DNA of 64,000 bases from Lactobacillus sp. W8174 (GTDB lineage Bacteria; Bacillota; Bacilli; Lactobacillales; Lactobacillaceae): NCBI RefSeq assembly GCF_016100975.1, contig NZ_JACFRN010000001.1, positions 248,001 through 312,000 on the forward strand, in the 5' to 3' direction. The notes below the pieces were generated by a model. It searched no databases, was not told the DNA's origin, and was given only the letters and a program-made list of their open reading frames with translations. Positions 44,111 through 52,169 of this stretch are shown one piece after another; the stretch's first letter is position 1, and each line of letters opens with the position of its first letter. Position numbers and translations under genes: made by a program.

Positions 44111-45526
44111 ATGTTAGATAAAATACAATGGAAAAAGTGGGTTTTGCCACTAGCTATTGGCATTGGCTTATGGCTGTTAACTCCATTAAAACCAGCGGCA
44201 ATTAACGTTCAAGCTTGGCATCTTTTCGCCATATTTATTGCAACTATAATTGCCTGTGTAACTAAACCATTACCAATGATGGCAACTACTATAATAGCGG
44301 TAGTGATTGCTACATTAACCGGTATTTTTAAGATGGAAGAAGTCACTGCCGGTTTTGGTAATTCCACGGCATGGATGGTCGCTATGTGTATGTTTATGGC
44401 GGCCGGCTTTATTAAATCAGGTCTTGGTAAAAGAATTGCCTACTTCTTTGTCAAAACTTTTGGCAAGAGAACTTTAGGTTTGGCTTATGCCTTATCGTTA
44501 GTGGAAACTGTTTTGGCAATCGGCATCCCAAGTAACAACGCTCGTGTTAACGGTATTATGTACCCAATTATTGATAATTTATCAAGAGAAATGGGTTCAG
44601 ATCCTAAAAAAGGAACTGAGCGTGACATGGGTTCATTCCTGGTCTTTACAGAATACGAAGTTAACATCGTTACTTCCACAATGTTTCTAACTGGTTTAGC
44701 CGGTAACATGGTGGCATTAGGAATAGCAAAGACCCAAAACGTTACTATTTCCTGGATGCAATGGTTTGTAGCTGCAATCGTACCGGGCATAATTTCATTA
44801 ATATTAGTACCTTTTATTCTATATAAAATTTACCCGCCTAAGATCAAAGAAACACCTAATGCTCATGCTTGGGCAGACAAAAAATTACAAGAATTAGGCA
44901 AAATGACAGCTGCAGAAAAAATTATGGGTGTGGTTTTTGTCCTGTCAGTTGCATTATGGCTAATAGGTTCTAAGTTTGGCATTGACGCTACTTTAGTCAG
45001 CTTTATTGCAGTTGCATTACTATTGGTATTTGGCGTCATCAATGTTAAGGATATTTTAGGTCAGAGTTTTGCTTGGAACATCTTAACTTGGCTTTCAATT
45101 ATCATGTTGATGTCTCAAAAATTAATGACTTTGGGCTTTTTCCCTTGGTTCTCAAAGACTTTAGGTAGTGCACTTCATGGTATGAACTGGGTTTTAGTAC
45201 TGGTAATCTTATTCTTGGTTTACTTCTACCTCCACTATTTATTCCCAAGTGTTTCTACACAAATTTCTGCTCTATATGCAGGATTTCTCTCGATTGCGAT
45301 TGGTGCTGGAGTGCCACCTATGATGGCAGCGTTAATGCTAGCTCTGGACGGTTCTTTATACTTGTCAACTTCAAGCTATTCGGCAGGTCCTGCCGCTTTG
45401 CTTTCTTCAACAGGCTACGTTTCTAATAAAGATTGGTGGAAACTAAGCGCCATAATTGGTGTTGTACTTAACATTATCTGGTTAGTCGGCGGTCTGGTTT
45501 GGACTAAAGTTATCGGCATGTGGTAA
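44111..45526 (+). CDS. DASS family anion:sodium/dicarboxylate transporter (1)
   Basis: A 471-residue transporter with about 12 helices. The start is ATG 44111, 8 bases after AAAGGAG at 44096-44102. ITKPLPMMATTIIAVV-type text, AFGNSTAWMVAM, ALGIPSNNARVNGIMYPI and a late SLYLSTSSYSAGPAALL are DASS family regions; the SNN and STS loops correspond to the substrate/Na+ sites. It could import the substrate of the two upstream reductases, or exchange a C4 acid. A terminator follows at 45529. Confidence 0.85.
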   Translation: MLDKIQWKKWVLPLAIGIGLWLLTPLKPAAINVQAWHLFAIFIATIIACVTKPLPMMATTIIAVVIATLTGIFKMEEVTAGFGNSTAWMVAMCMFMAAGFIKSGLGKRIAYFFVKTFGKRTLGLAYALSLVETVLAIGIPSNNARVNGIMYPIIDNLSREMGSDPKKGTERDMGSFLVFTEYEVNIVTSTMFLTGLAGNMVALGIAKTQNVTISWMQWFVAAIVPGIISLILVPFILYKIYPPKIKETPNAHAWADKKLQELGKMTAAEKIMGVVFVLSVALWLIGSKFGIDATLVSFIAVALLLVFGVINVKDILGQSFAWNILTWLSIIMLMSQKLMTLGFFPWFSKTLGSALHGMNWVLVLVILFLVYFYLHYLFPSVSTQISALYAGFLSIAIGAGVPPMMAALMLALDGSLYLSTSSYSAGPAALLSSTGYVSNKDWWKLSAIIGVVLNIIWLVGGLVWTKVIGMW

Positions 45527-45528
45527 TC

Positions 45529-45562
45529 AAAAGGGCTTTGATCTTGACTCAAGGCCTTTTTG
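45529..45562 (+). terminator. Terminator after DASS transporter 1
   Basis: AAAAGGGCTTTG (45529-45540) pairs with CAAGGCCTTTTT (45550-45561) with one mismatch; T-tail. Confidence 0.75.
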
Positions 45563-45652
45563 TTATTCTCTAAATTTTTAGCGTTAGGTAGTTGTTAGTT
45601 GAGCGGCTCTAGTTTAATATTATTACTATATTTAAGAAAAAGGACGAACAGA

Positions 45653-46618
45653 ATGAAAAATTGGGCTGCAATATCTACTTGGAGTATGTCATATGATGGG
45701 CTGGTAAAGGCCGGTAATCTGCTTAAAAAAGGCGCAAATGCTGGTGATGCTGTTGAAAATTTGATTATGGAAGTAGAATCATATCCCTTATATAAATCTG
45801 TAGGTTATGGCGGTTTGCCGAATGAGAATGGTGTCGTCCAAATGGACGCGGCTTTTATGAATGGAGATACCTTGTCTCAAGGTTCAGTAGCAGCAATTGA
45901 AAATGTCAAACACGCTGTTTCAGTAGCTAGAAAGTTAAGTTTAAATAAGACTAACAGCTTTTTAGTAGGAGAAGGAGCTACAAAGTTTGCGATGAAAAAT
46001 GGTTTTGAAATGACCAATATGCTGACAGAAAGAGCAAAGGCAATTTGGCAAGAAAAAGTCAAAGAGCAGGCTCAGCCTGGACTGCACCCTTATGATGGTC
46101 ATGATACTGTTGGGGCAATAACACTTGATCAAAATAATTCAATGGCTGCAGCCACTTCAACTTCAGGTTTATTTATGAAAAAAGAGGGTCGCATTGGTGA
46201 TTCGCCTTTGTCAGGGTCAGGTTTTTATGCAGATAGCAATATTGGTGCAGCTGCAGCCACTGGTTTAGGTGAAGATATAATGAAAGGGTGCCTTTCATAT
46301 GAAATTGTGCGAAAAATGTCAGAAGGTATGTCTCCACAGCAAGCTTGTGATGCTGCGCTTTATCCTTTTTGCCATAATTTAAAACACCGCTATGGTCAGG
46401 TAGGAGAAATTTCTTTAATCGCCTTAAATAACAAAGGTGAATGGGGAGTAGCAACCAATGTTGAATTTCCATTTTGCGTTGCCTGTAATGACCAGGATGC
46501 AAAGATTTTAATGGCTAATCCTGGTAAAAACAATAAAACCCAAATTGAGCCTATATCGCAAACATGGCTGGATAATTATCAAAAAGAAATCAATGCTCCA
46601 GTCGGTGAAAAATTTTAA
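45653..46618 (+). CDS. N4-(beta-N-acetylglucosaminyl)-L-asparaginase / isoaspartyl peptidase family
   Basis: A 321-residue Ntn-hydrolase. The precursor cleavage site is YDGHDTVGAITLD, where the Thr after HD becomes the N-terminal nucleophile. MAAATSTSGLFMKKEGRIGD and GSGFYAD are the conserved substrate region. It hydrolyses the GlcNAc-Asn bond of asparagine-linked glycans, or related amides, releasing aspartate. ATG 45653 was chosen over an upstream frame because AAAGGA precedes it and MKNWAAISTWSMSYDG is the family N-terminus. No signal peptide. cutC follows by 15 bases. It may supply aspartate to the acid metabolism here. Confidence 0.85.
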   Translation: MKNWAAISTWSMSYDGLVKAGNLLKKGANAGDAVENLIMEVESYPLYKSVGYGGLPNENGVVQMDAAFMNGDTLSQGSVAAIENVKHAVSVARKLSLNKTNSFLVGEGATKFAMKNGFEMTNMLTERAKAIWQEKVKEQAQPGLHPYDGHDTVGAITLDQNNSMAAATSTSGLFMKKEGRIGDSPLSGSGFYADSNIGAAAATGLGEDIMKGCLSYEIVRKMSEGMSPQQACDAALYPFCHNLKHRYGQVGEISLIALNNKGEWGVATNVEFPFCVACNDQDAKILMANPGKNNKTQIEPISQTWLDNYQKEINAPVGEKF

Positions 46619-46633
46619 GAGATGGTTTTTTAG

Positions 46634-47269
46634 ATGCTTAAAGAAGTATGTGTAGAGAATTTTACTAATATTCCGCATGTTATTGAAAATGGTGCTGACA
46701 GGATAGAATTGAACAACGACCTTTCATTAGGTGGAACTACACCAACATTTGGTGTCATAAAAAGGTCAATAATTTGTGCTAACAGGGTAAAAATTCCAGT
46801 AATTGTGATGATTAGACCTAGAGGCGGCAATTTTATTTATAATGAAGATGAAATTGCTATTATGGCTGATGATATGGCTGTTGCAGCTAAATTAGGCGCT
46901 CGAGGAGTTGCTTTTGGCTGTTTAACTGATCAGAATCAGTTAAATCGAGCTCAAATGGAACAGTTAATTGTTTTAGCTCATTCCTTAAATCTTACTGTGG
47001 TGATGCATATGGCTTTTGACCAAATATCTGAAACAAGACAAAGAGATGAACTAAACTGGCTAATTGAGCAAAAAGTAGCAAGGATTTTGACACATGGGGG
47101 AGATTTGAAATTTCCCATTGAAGCCACAATTACTCACCTTAAGCAGATCCTTGACTGGTCAAACGGAAGGATAGAAATTTTACCAGGTGGCGGTATTACG
47201 ACTAAAAATAGGGATAAAATAGCTGAAGCATTGCATGTTAATCAACTTCATGGGTCAAAAATTGTCTAG
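46634..47269 (+). CDS. cutC: CutC family TIM-barrel protein
   Basis: A 211-residue CutC-like protein: KEVCVENFTNIPHVIENGADRIELNNDLSLGGTTPTFG and MIRPRGGNFIYNEDEIAIM mark the family. Named for copper homeostasis in E. coli, but the biochemical role is unclear. It is co-transcribed with the glycosylasparaginase and could act on the same compound. The C-terminus is about 20-30 residues shorter than many CutC. Confidence 0.85.
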   Translation: MLKEVCVENFTNIPHVIENGADRIELNNDLSLGGTTPTFGVIKRSIICANRVKIPVIVMIRPRGGNFIYNEDEIAIMADDMAVAAKLGARGVAFGCLTDQNQLNRAQMEQLIVLAHSLNLTVVMHMAFDQISETRQRDELNWLIEQKVARILTHGGDLKFPIEATITHLKQILDWSNGRIEILPGGGITTKNRDKIAEALHVNQLHGSKIV

Positions 47270-47327
47270 ATTGGCCCTGAGAAATAATAAAGTTTAATAG
47301 AGTATACTAAAGCACTCTGACCTGTGG

Positions 47328-47438
47328 TATAATTTTGGCGCATTTAAATTGGTCTCCGATCTATTTGAGCTTGGTAAATAATATCAAGTCTAAGACAAAA
47401 TTTATACGAAAAAAGGCGTTGAATTCAACGTCTTTTTT
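47328..47438 (+). ncRNA. Candidate intergenic small RNA with promoter and terminator
   Basis: TGGTATAAT (TATAAT at 47328-47333) is an extended -10; its -35 is poor. A transcript from about 47340 would end at the terminator AAAAAAGGCGTTGAATTCAACGTCTTTTTT-like hairpin (47409-47438). That is about 100 bases with no ORF or ribosome site. Confidence 0.35.
47409..47438. terminator. Palindromic terminator downstream of cutC
   Basis: A perfect palindromic stem around GAATTC (GCGTTGAATTCAACG core) flanked by six A and six T, usable on both strands. A second hairpin, GTCTGGAAA / TTTCCAGAC, follows at 47440-47463 and could terminate the minus-strand gene. Confidence 0.8.
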
Positions 47439-47481
47439 GGTCTGGAAATACTTTTTTTCCAGACTTATTCTATAGATATTT

Positions 47482-49296
47482 TTAAAGATTTTGGATATAT
47501 TTCTCTGCGTTTTTAGCTGCTTGGCGTCCTGAATTGACGTTGTGTGCACAGGCTGAACCACCTAAAGTTATTGTGTAAACATCTCTATACTGCATGGTTG
47601 AATCCATACCGGAAGCATATAAACCAGGAATTTTTTCAAAATCATTGTTTATGACTTCGAATTTTCTGTTAGAACCAATGCCTCCTAGACCAATCAAGTT
47701 GGAAGGATCTAATCGAGCAATATAATACGGGCCTTCTTTCATCGAAATAAGCATATCTTGATCTTTATTAAACTCTAGGTCTTTACCATTGTCACAAAAC
47801 GAATTATAATCATTCACTGTTTTTACTAATACATCTGAAGGAAGATTTACTTTTTCAGCTAATTCTGCTATTGAATTTGCTTTAAATAATGAATTACCTT
47901 CGTTTTCTTTTAGTGCTTTAGCTAAAATTTCATCGGCTTTTGCAACATTCTGGGTTAGTTTGTCAAAAATTTCTTGTGTAAATATTTCATATGATACTTT
48001 GGTAGCTTTAATTGCCATTCTTTGATAAAGCAAATTATATTTTTTAACATTTTCATTTACAAAACGTCTACCATCTTGATTGACAAAAATTACTGGTCCT
48101 CCTGATGGCAAAGACATGAATCCGTTTATTGGATCTAGATACAAATGAACTCCTTCATGTGGGAAAGCTTGAATATAGTTCATCATGAATTCTGGTGATT
48201 CTTTTAGCATGTCTTTTGCACCGACTGACATAGCCATTTGATAACCATCACCAGTGTTGCTAGGCATTGAACAGTAATGAATATTCTTTGTTGACCAACC
48301 CTGTTGTTCCAAAAGATCAGGGTTATGACCAACACCTCCAGTATCCAATAGGGTTGCCTTTGCATTGATTTTTATATATCCATTTGGTGTTTTGGCATAT
48401 ACTCCTTTAATAGACCCGTTTTCTTCAATAATGCTCGTAGCTGATGTTTCCAGCAGAAATTTTACATTTAGCTCATCAGCCTTCTTTTTCATATAAGGTA
48501 CGTATCCAACAGATGCAAAACCACCTTTAAACCAATGAAAAGTAGGAAACATGCAAGTACCATGATAATCGTCAACCTTTGTCAATTGCACTCCCAGATT
48601 AACCAGCCAATCGATATTAGCAGCAGAATTATTGATTAAATCAACCCAAAACGAACCATCAGCTCTATATTGTCCCAGTTCAGCTTCTTTGGCAATTATG
48701 TCTTCTTTTTCAGCGTGTATGCCCGCTGCTTGTTGCATTTTAGTATTAATTCCAAAAATACCTTCAACGCCGCCACCGTTTCCAGCTACAAAACCATTTT
48801 TGTCAATAACAATTGTATCCATTTTGAGTTGGCGAGCTTGAACTGCAGCAGCTAATCCAGATATGCCGGCACCGACAATTAAAAAGTCCGTACTATATTC
48901 TTTAATAATATGATTTGGCTTTTTTCGCCAAAATGAATAGCTATTATCTAAACGCTTTTTTGTGTTTACCTTTAGTGGTACAACTTTTTGATCAGCTTCA
49001 GTTTTAAAATCTTGGGGATTTCCTCCAGCTTGCTCAATTACCTTTTCGACTGCATCTAGTAAACCGTTAACTGAATGTGTTGCTCCTGAGATAGCATCAA
49101 CTGATAAGCTCTGCTCATTTATAATTTCCTTAGGAATTTTTGTAAATACTGTTTCTTCCAAACTTCCTGGAATCATTGCTTTTTGAGTCTTAATTTTACT
49201 AATTTTGTTATTACTTATTTCTACCTTTATTGGCATTTGCTCATTTTCATATTCATGAGCAACAACTTGATAAGTACCTGATGTTAGATTTTTCAC
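47482..49296 (-). CDS. FMN_bind-FAD reductase (3), N-terminal FMN_bind
   Basis: A 604-residue flavoprotein with reversed domain order: FMN_bind first (residues 1-85, motif SVDAISGATHSVNG with Thr 73 as predicted flavin acceptor), then an FAD_binding_2 domain from about 115 (TDFLIVGAGISGLAAAVQA). It contains RRFVNENV and a fumarate-reductase-like MPSNTGDGYQMAM, but the H-Y-T-M-G-G and R-x-G-G signatures are replaced (LGGIGSNRKFE and TLGGSACAHN). This order is that of urocanate/hydroxycinnamate-type reductases; the substrate is not defined. No signal peptide or haem motifs. Divergent from a LysR gene. Confidence 0.82.
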   Translation of the reverse strand: MKNLTSGTYQVVAHEYENEQMPIKVEISNNKISKIKTQKAMIPGSLEETVFTKIPKEIINEQSLSVDAISGATHSVNGLLDAVEKVIEQAGGNPQDFKTEADQKVVPLKVNTKKRLDNSYSFWRKKPNHIIKEYSTDFLIVGAGISGLAAAVQARQLKMDTIVIDKNGFVAGNGGGVEGIFGINTKMQQAAGIHAEKEDIIAKEAELGQYRADGSFWVDLINNSAANIDWLVNLGVQLTKVDDYHGTCMFPTFHWFKGGFASVGYVPYMKKKADELNVKFLLETSATSIIEENGSIKGVYAKTPNGYIKINAKATLLDTGGVGHNPDLLEQQGWSTKNIHYCSMPSNTGDGYQMAMSVGAKDMLKESPEFMMNYIQAFPHEGVHLYLDPINGFMSLPSGGPVIFVNQDGRRFVNENVKKYNLLYQRMAIKATKVSYEIFTQEIFDKLTQNVAKADEILAKALKENEGNSLFKANSIAELAEKVNLPSDVLVKTVNDYNSFCDNGKDLEFNKDQDMLISMKEGPYYIARLDPSNLIGLGGIGSNRKFEVINNDFEKIPGLYASGMDSTMQYRDVYTITLGGSACAHNVNSGRQAAKNAEKYIQNL

Positions 49297-49429
49297 TTTA
49301 AATAACCCCTTTCAATAATCTATTTAAGCTAATATCTACAAAATTAAATATAACATTGTTCATTTGTTTACAAATAATCTAAAATATGATTGATTATCAG
49401 TTTCACTTATTAAAGAAAGAGAATAAAAA

Positions 49430-50326
49430 ATGAATCTTGAACACTTAGAAGTATTCGTAAATTTAGCGGAGACTTTAAATTTTTCTCGAACGGCCATTGA
49501 AATGAACCTTTCACAATCAGCAGTATCACAAATAATTTCATCAATGGAAAAAGAGCTTGACTTTTTATTATTTAAAAGAAGCAGAAAGCAAGTGGATTTA
49601 ACAGAGAGTGGCAAAGAGTTTTACTATTCTATAAAACCGCTATTAAGCGTTTATGATAAGTCGGTACAAAAGGCAAAATCAGCTGCAGCTAAAAAAAGAA
49701 ATAATTTAACTATCGGTTATAGCGGAACGCCATATGAAATTTCAATATTACCAAAGATAATTAAATATTATGAAAGAACTCATAAAGAAAATGCCTTATC
49801 TATTTTTTTAGAAAATTACGCACACAATGAATTAAAAGACAGACTAATTAATGGTGATTGTGACATTATATTTACGATGCCGGATATCATAGCCAAAATG
49901 GAAAACGTTAAGTATATAAATCTAGTTACGGGGCAGTATTGTGTTAACTTTTATAAGCCTGTTTTTGATAAACAGAACTGCTTTAAAATTTCAGGATTAA
50001 GCAATTTTAGGTTAGTTTTTTCTGATAGTAAGTGGTGTCCACCGTCACAAAATGCTTTACAGAAATATATCATTGCCATGAATGAGAATGTTAATATTGC
50101 ATATGCCAATAATATTTTAAGTGCTTATTTGATGGTTAAAGCAGGGCTGGGAATTGGCATTTGGGCAGATTTTGTCAATGCTTATCATGATGAAACAATT
50201 GTTAGTGTTCCTTTAAAATATGCTATTAAGCCCAATTATGGAATTGCTATGCTAAATTATGGTGAACCAATAAGTGCTAAACGTTTTGCCAATTGGCTCA
50301 CACAAAACTTTTCAAATTTTTGTTGA
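49430..50326 (+). CDS. LysR family transcriptional regulator
   Basis: A 298-residue LysR protein: LEHLEVFVNLAETLNFSRTA and LSQSAVSQIISSMEKEL form the HTH (residues 3-45), effector domain after about 90. It is divergent from reductase 3 and is its likely regulator. AAAGAGAATAAAAA precedes ATG; the ribosome site is weak. Its stop codon (TGA 50324-50326) lies within the -35 box of the next transcript. Confidence 0.87.
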   Translation: MNLEHLEVFVNLAETLNFSRTAIEMNLSQSAVSQIISSMEKELDFLLFKRSRKQVDLTESGKEFYYSIKPLLSVYDKSVQKAKSAAAKKRNNLTIGYSGTPYEISILPKIIKYYERTHKENALSIFLENYAHNELKDRLINGDCDIIFTMPDIIAKMENVKYINLVTGQYCVNFYKPVFDKQNCFKISGLSNFRLVFSDSKWCPPSQNALQKYIIAMNENVNIAYANNILSAYLMVKAGLGIGIWADFVNAYHDETIVSVPLKYAIKPNYGIAMLNYGEPISAKRFANWLTQNFSNFC

Positions 50327-50351
50327 CATGAAATAAGACATTGATTAAAAT
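50323..50351 (+). promoter_or_regulatory. Promoter of the brnQ T-box transcript
   Basis: TTGACA (50323-50328), 17 bases, TAAAAT (50346-50351). The -35 overlaps the LysR stop codon. Confidence 0.7.
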
Positions 50352-50359
50352 GTTATTAA

Positions 50360-50591
50360 TATTGATAAAGCGATGAAAAGATAAGTAAACTTGCAGGTAG
50401 CGTCAAAGAGAGTCCTGTAGCTGTGAATGGACCGTGATGGCAAGTTGAAAGTAACTTTGAGCTATGTAGTGAATGAAGTAGCTATAATTGGTGACACCCA
50501 TTATCGTGTTAGCGTATCGCATATTTGCCGTACGTGAAGCGACTGCAGTTATTTTAAGTAACCAAAGCAGTAATTTAGGTGGTACCGTGCC
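50360..50591 (+). promoter_or_regulatory. T-box riboswitch upstream of brnQ
   Basis: The AGAGAG bulge is at about 50406-50412, with GTCC/GGAC apical pairing. The conserved T-box TTTAGGTGGTACCGTGCC is at 50574-50591, and the terminator follows. The specifier is uncertain. GTA (Val) at 50451-50453, in GAAAGTAACT, sits where the specifier is expected. A branched-chain amino acid codon would suit BrnQ. It should raise brnQ when the cognate tRNA is uncharged. Confidence 0.85.
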
Positions 50592-50627
50592 AAAGCACCC
50601 TTGATTTATTTCAAGGGTGCTTTTTTA
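50592..50627 (+). terminator. T-box terminator of brnQ
   Basis: GCACCCTTGA (50595-50604) pairs with TCAAGGGTGC (50611-50620), six T follow. Confidence 0.9.
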
Positions 50628-50697
50628 TTCCCTTAATAATGACCAGAGTTTTTTATCAATTTTAATTTATGCTTTATTTCATTTAGGAGGAATTAGA

Positions 50698-52089
50698 ATG
50701 AAAGAAAATGAACAGGATCTTAATACTAAACCATTATCATGGAAACAGTATTTAATAGTTGCATCATTGTTATTTGGATTGTTTTTTGGTGCTGGTAACT
50801 TAATTTTTCCAATTCATTTGGGGCAATTATCCGGGGCAAACTGGGGAATGGCTACATTTGGCTTTTTAGTAACTGCCGTTCTCTTACCTTTGCTTGCTGT
50901 TTTGGCAATAAGTGCCAGCCATGCCAAAGGCGTTTATGATATCGGCACTCCACTAGGAAATAAATTTGCCCTTGTTTTTATGGTACTAATTCACTTAACC
51001 TTAGGGCCCTTGTTTGCGACACCAAGAACAGCAAGCATTTCCTTTTCGGTTGGCTTGCAGCCAGTGCTGCCTAAAGCTGCCGCTAAACCTGCATTACTGA
51101 TTTTTTCAGCAATATTTTTTATCTTAGCTTTTATTATTTCTTACGAGCAGTCGACAATTTTGGATAGTATTGGACGAATATTGAATCCTTTATTTTTATT
51201 ATTATTGTTTTCTGTGTTTTTATTAGCTGCTATCTCACCGATGGGTGCTGCTAAAGATCAAACTGTTACTGCGGCTTATCAGAGTGCTTCCTTTTTTAAC
51301 GGCTTTTTAGAGGGCTATAACACAATGGATGCTCTAGCAGGATTGGCCTTTGGATATACTATTGTTTCAGCTGTCAGGCAACTAGGAAAAACTTCAGCTA
51401 AAAGTAATGCAAAAGTTACTGCAAGAGCTGGGGTCTTGGCAACGGGTGCAATTGGAATTATTTATATTGGTTTAATCTGGCTAGGAGCAACAACACTAAA
51501 TCATTTTAAAATTTCGCAAGAGGGTGGCACAGTTTTCAACCAAATTGTTACCTATTATCTGGGCGATTTTGGTCATGCTTTACTTGCCACACTAGTTACT
51601 CTTACTTGTTTAACAACTGCAGTTGGTCTAATAGCGGCTTTTGCTCAGGACTTTCATCGTAGTTTTAACAAAATAAGTTATCATGGCTGGTTGACTATCA
51701 TGACTATTGTTTCCTTTATCACCGCTAATTTTGGCTTAGATACAATTATTTCCTGGTCAACGCCAATGCTCATGTTTTTATATCCAATTGCCATGGTTTT
51801 GATTATTTTGTCAATTTCTGGTTCTTTGTTCGACCGTGACGCAATCGTTTATTTTTGTGGGATACTTTTTACAATTGTACCGGCTATATTAGATATGATA
51901 GCTTCTTTTCCACCTATAATTAGTCACCAATCTTGGGCTTTACAGTTAAAAGCATTCCAACTAAAATTTTTGCCTTTTGCTGATATCGGTATGGATTGGG
52001 TTATTCCTGCGGTTATCGGCTTAGTTATCGGTTTGATTATTCATTTTATGAAAAAGCAAGGAGCAAAAGCTAATATCAATATATTCTAG
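50698..52089 (+). CDS. brnQ: Branched-chain amino acid transporter (BrnQ/LIVCS family)
   Basis: A 463-residue membrane carrier with about 12 helices. LLFGLFFGAGNLIFPIHLGQ near the N-terminus, GPLFATPRTASISFSVG and DALAGLAFGYTIVSA are diagnostic. It imports Leu, Ile and Val with Na+ or H+. The start is ATG 50698, 7 bases after a perfect AGGAGG; an earlier in-frame start at 50617 lies in the T-box terminator. Regulated by the T-box leader. Confidence 0.93.
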   Translation: MKENEQDLNTKPLSWKQYLIVASLLFGLFFGAGNLIFPIHLGQLSGANWGMATFGFLVTAVLLPLLAVLAISASHAKGVYDIGTPLGNKFALVFMVLIHLTLGPLFATPRTASISFSVGLQPVLPKAAAKPALLIFSAIFFILAFIISYEQSTILDSIGRILNPLFLLLLFSVFLLAAISPMGAAKDQTVTAAYQSASFFNGFLEGYNTMDALAGLAFGYTIVSAVRQLGKTSAKSNAKVTARAGVLATGAIGIIYIGLIWLGATTLNHFKISQEGGTVFNQIVTYYLGDFGHALLATLVTLTCLTTAVGLIAAFAQDFHRSFNKISYHGWLTIMTIVSFITANFGLDTIISWSTPMLMFLYPIAMVLIILSISGSLFDRDAIVYFCGILFTIVPAILDMIASFPPIISHQSWALQLKAFQLKFLPFADIGMDWVIPAVIGLVIGLIIHFMKKQGAKANINIF

Positions 52090-52107
52090 CTATTTCAGTT
52101 AAATTTT

Positions 52108-52136
52108 TTGACAACCTCTATTTATAAAAGTAGATT
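52108..52136 (+). promoter_or_regulatory. Promoter of the copper ATPase gene
   Basis: TTGACA (52108-52113), 17 bases, TAGATT (52131-52136). No CopY box (TACANNTGTA) is visible. Confidence 0.55.
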
Positions 52137-52169
52137 AAAGAAAAGAGCAATCTTGAGTATTATAAATAG

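Noticed and set aside
47361-47561. 66-codon minus-strand frame overlapping the end of reductase 3
   Set aside because: Overlaps the real gene and a strong terminator; no ribosome site.
50617-50697. Upstream start for brnQ
   Set aside because: It lies in the T-box terminator hairpin; ATG 50698 has a perfect AGGAGG.
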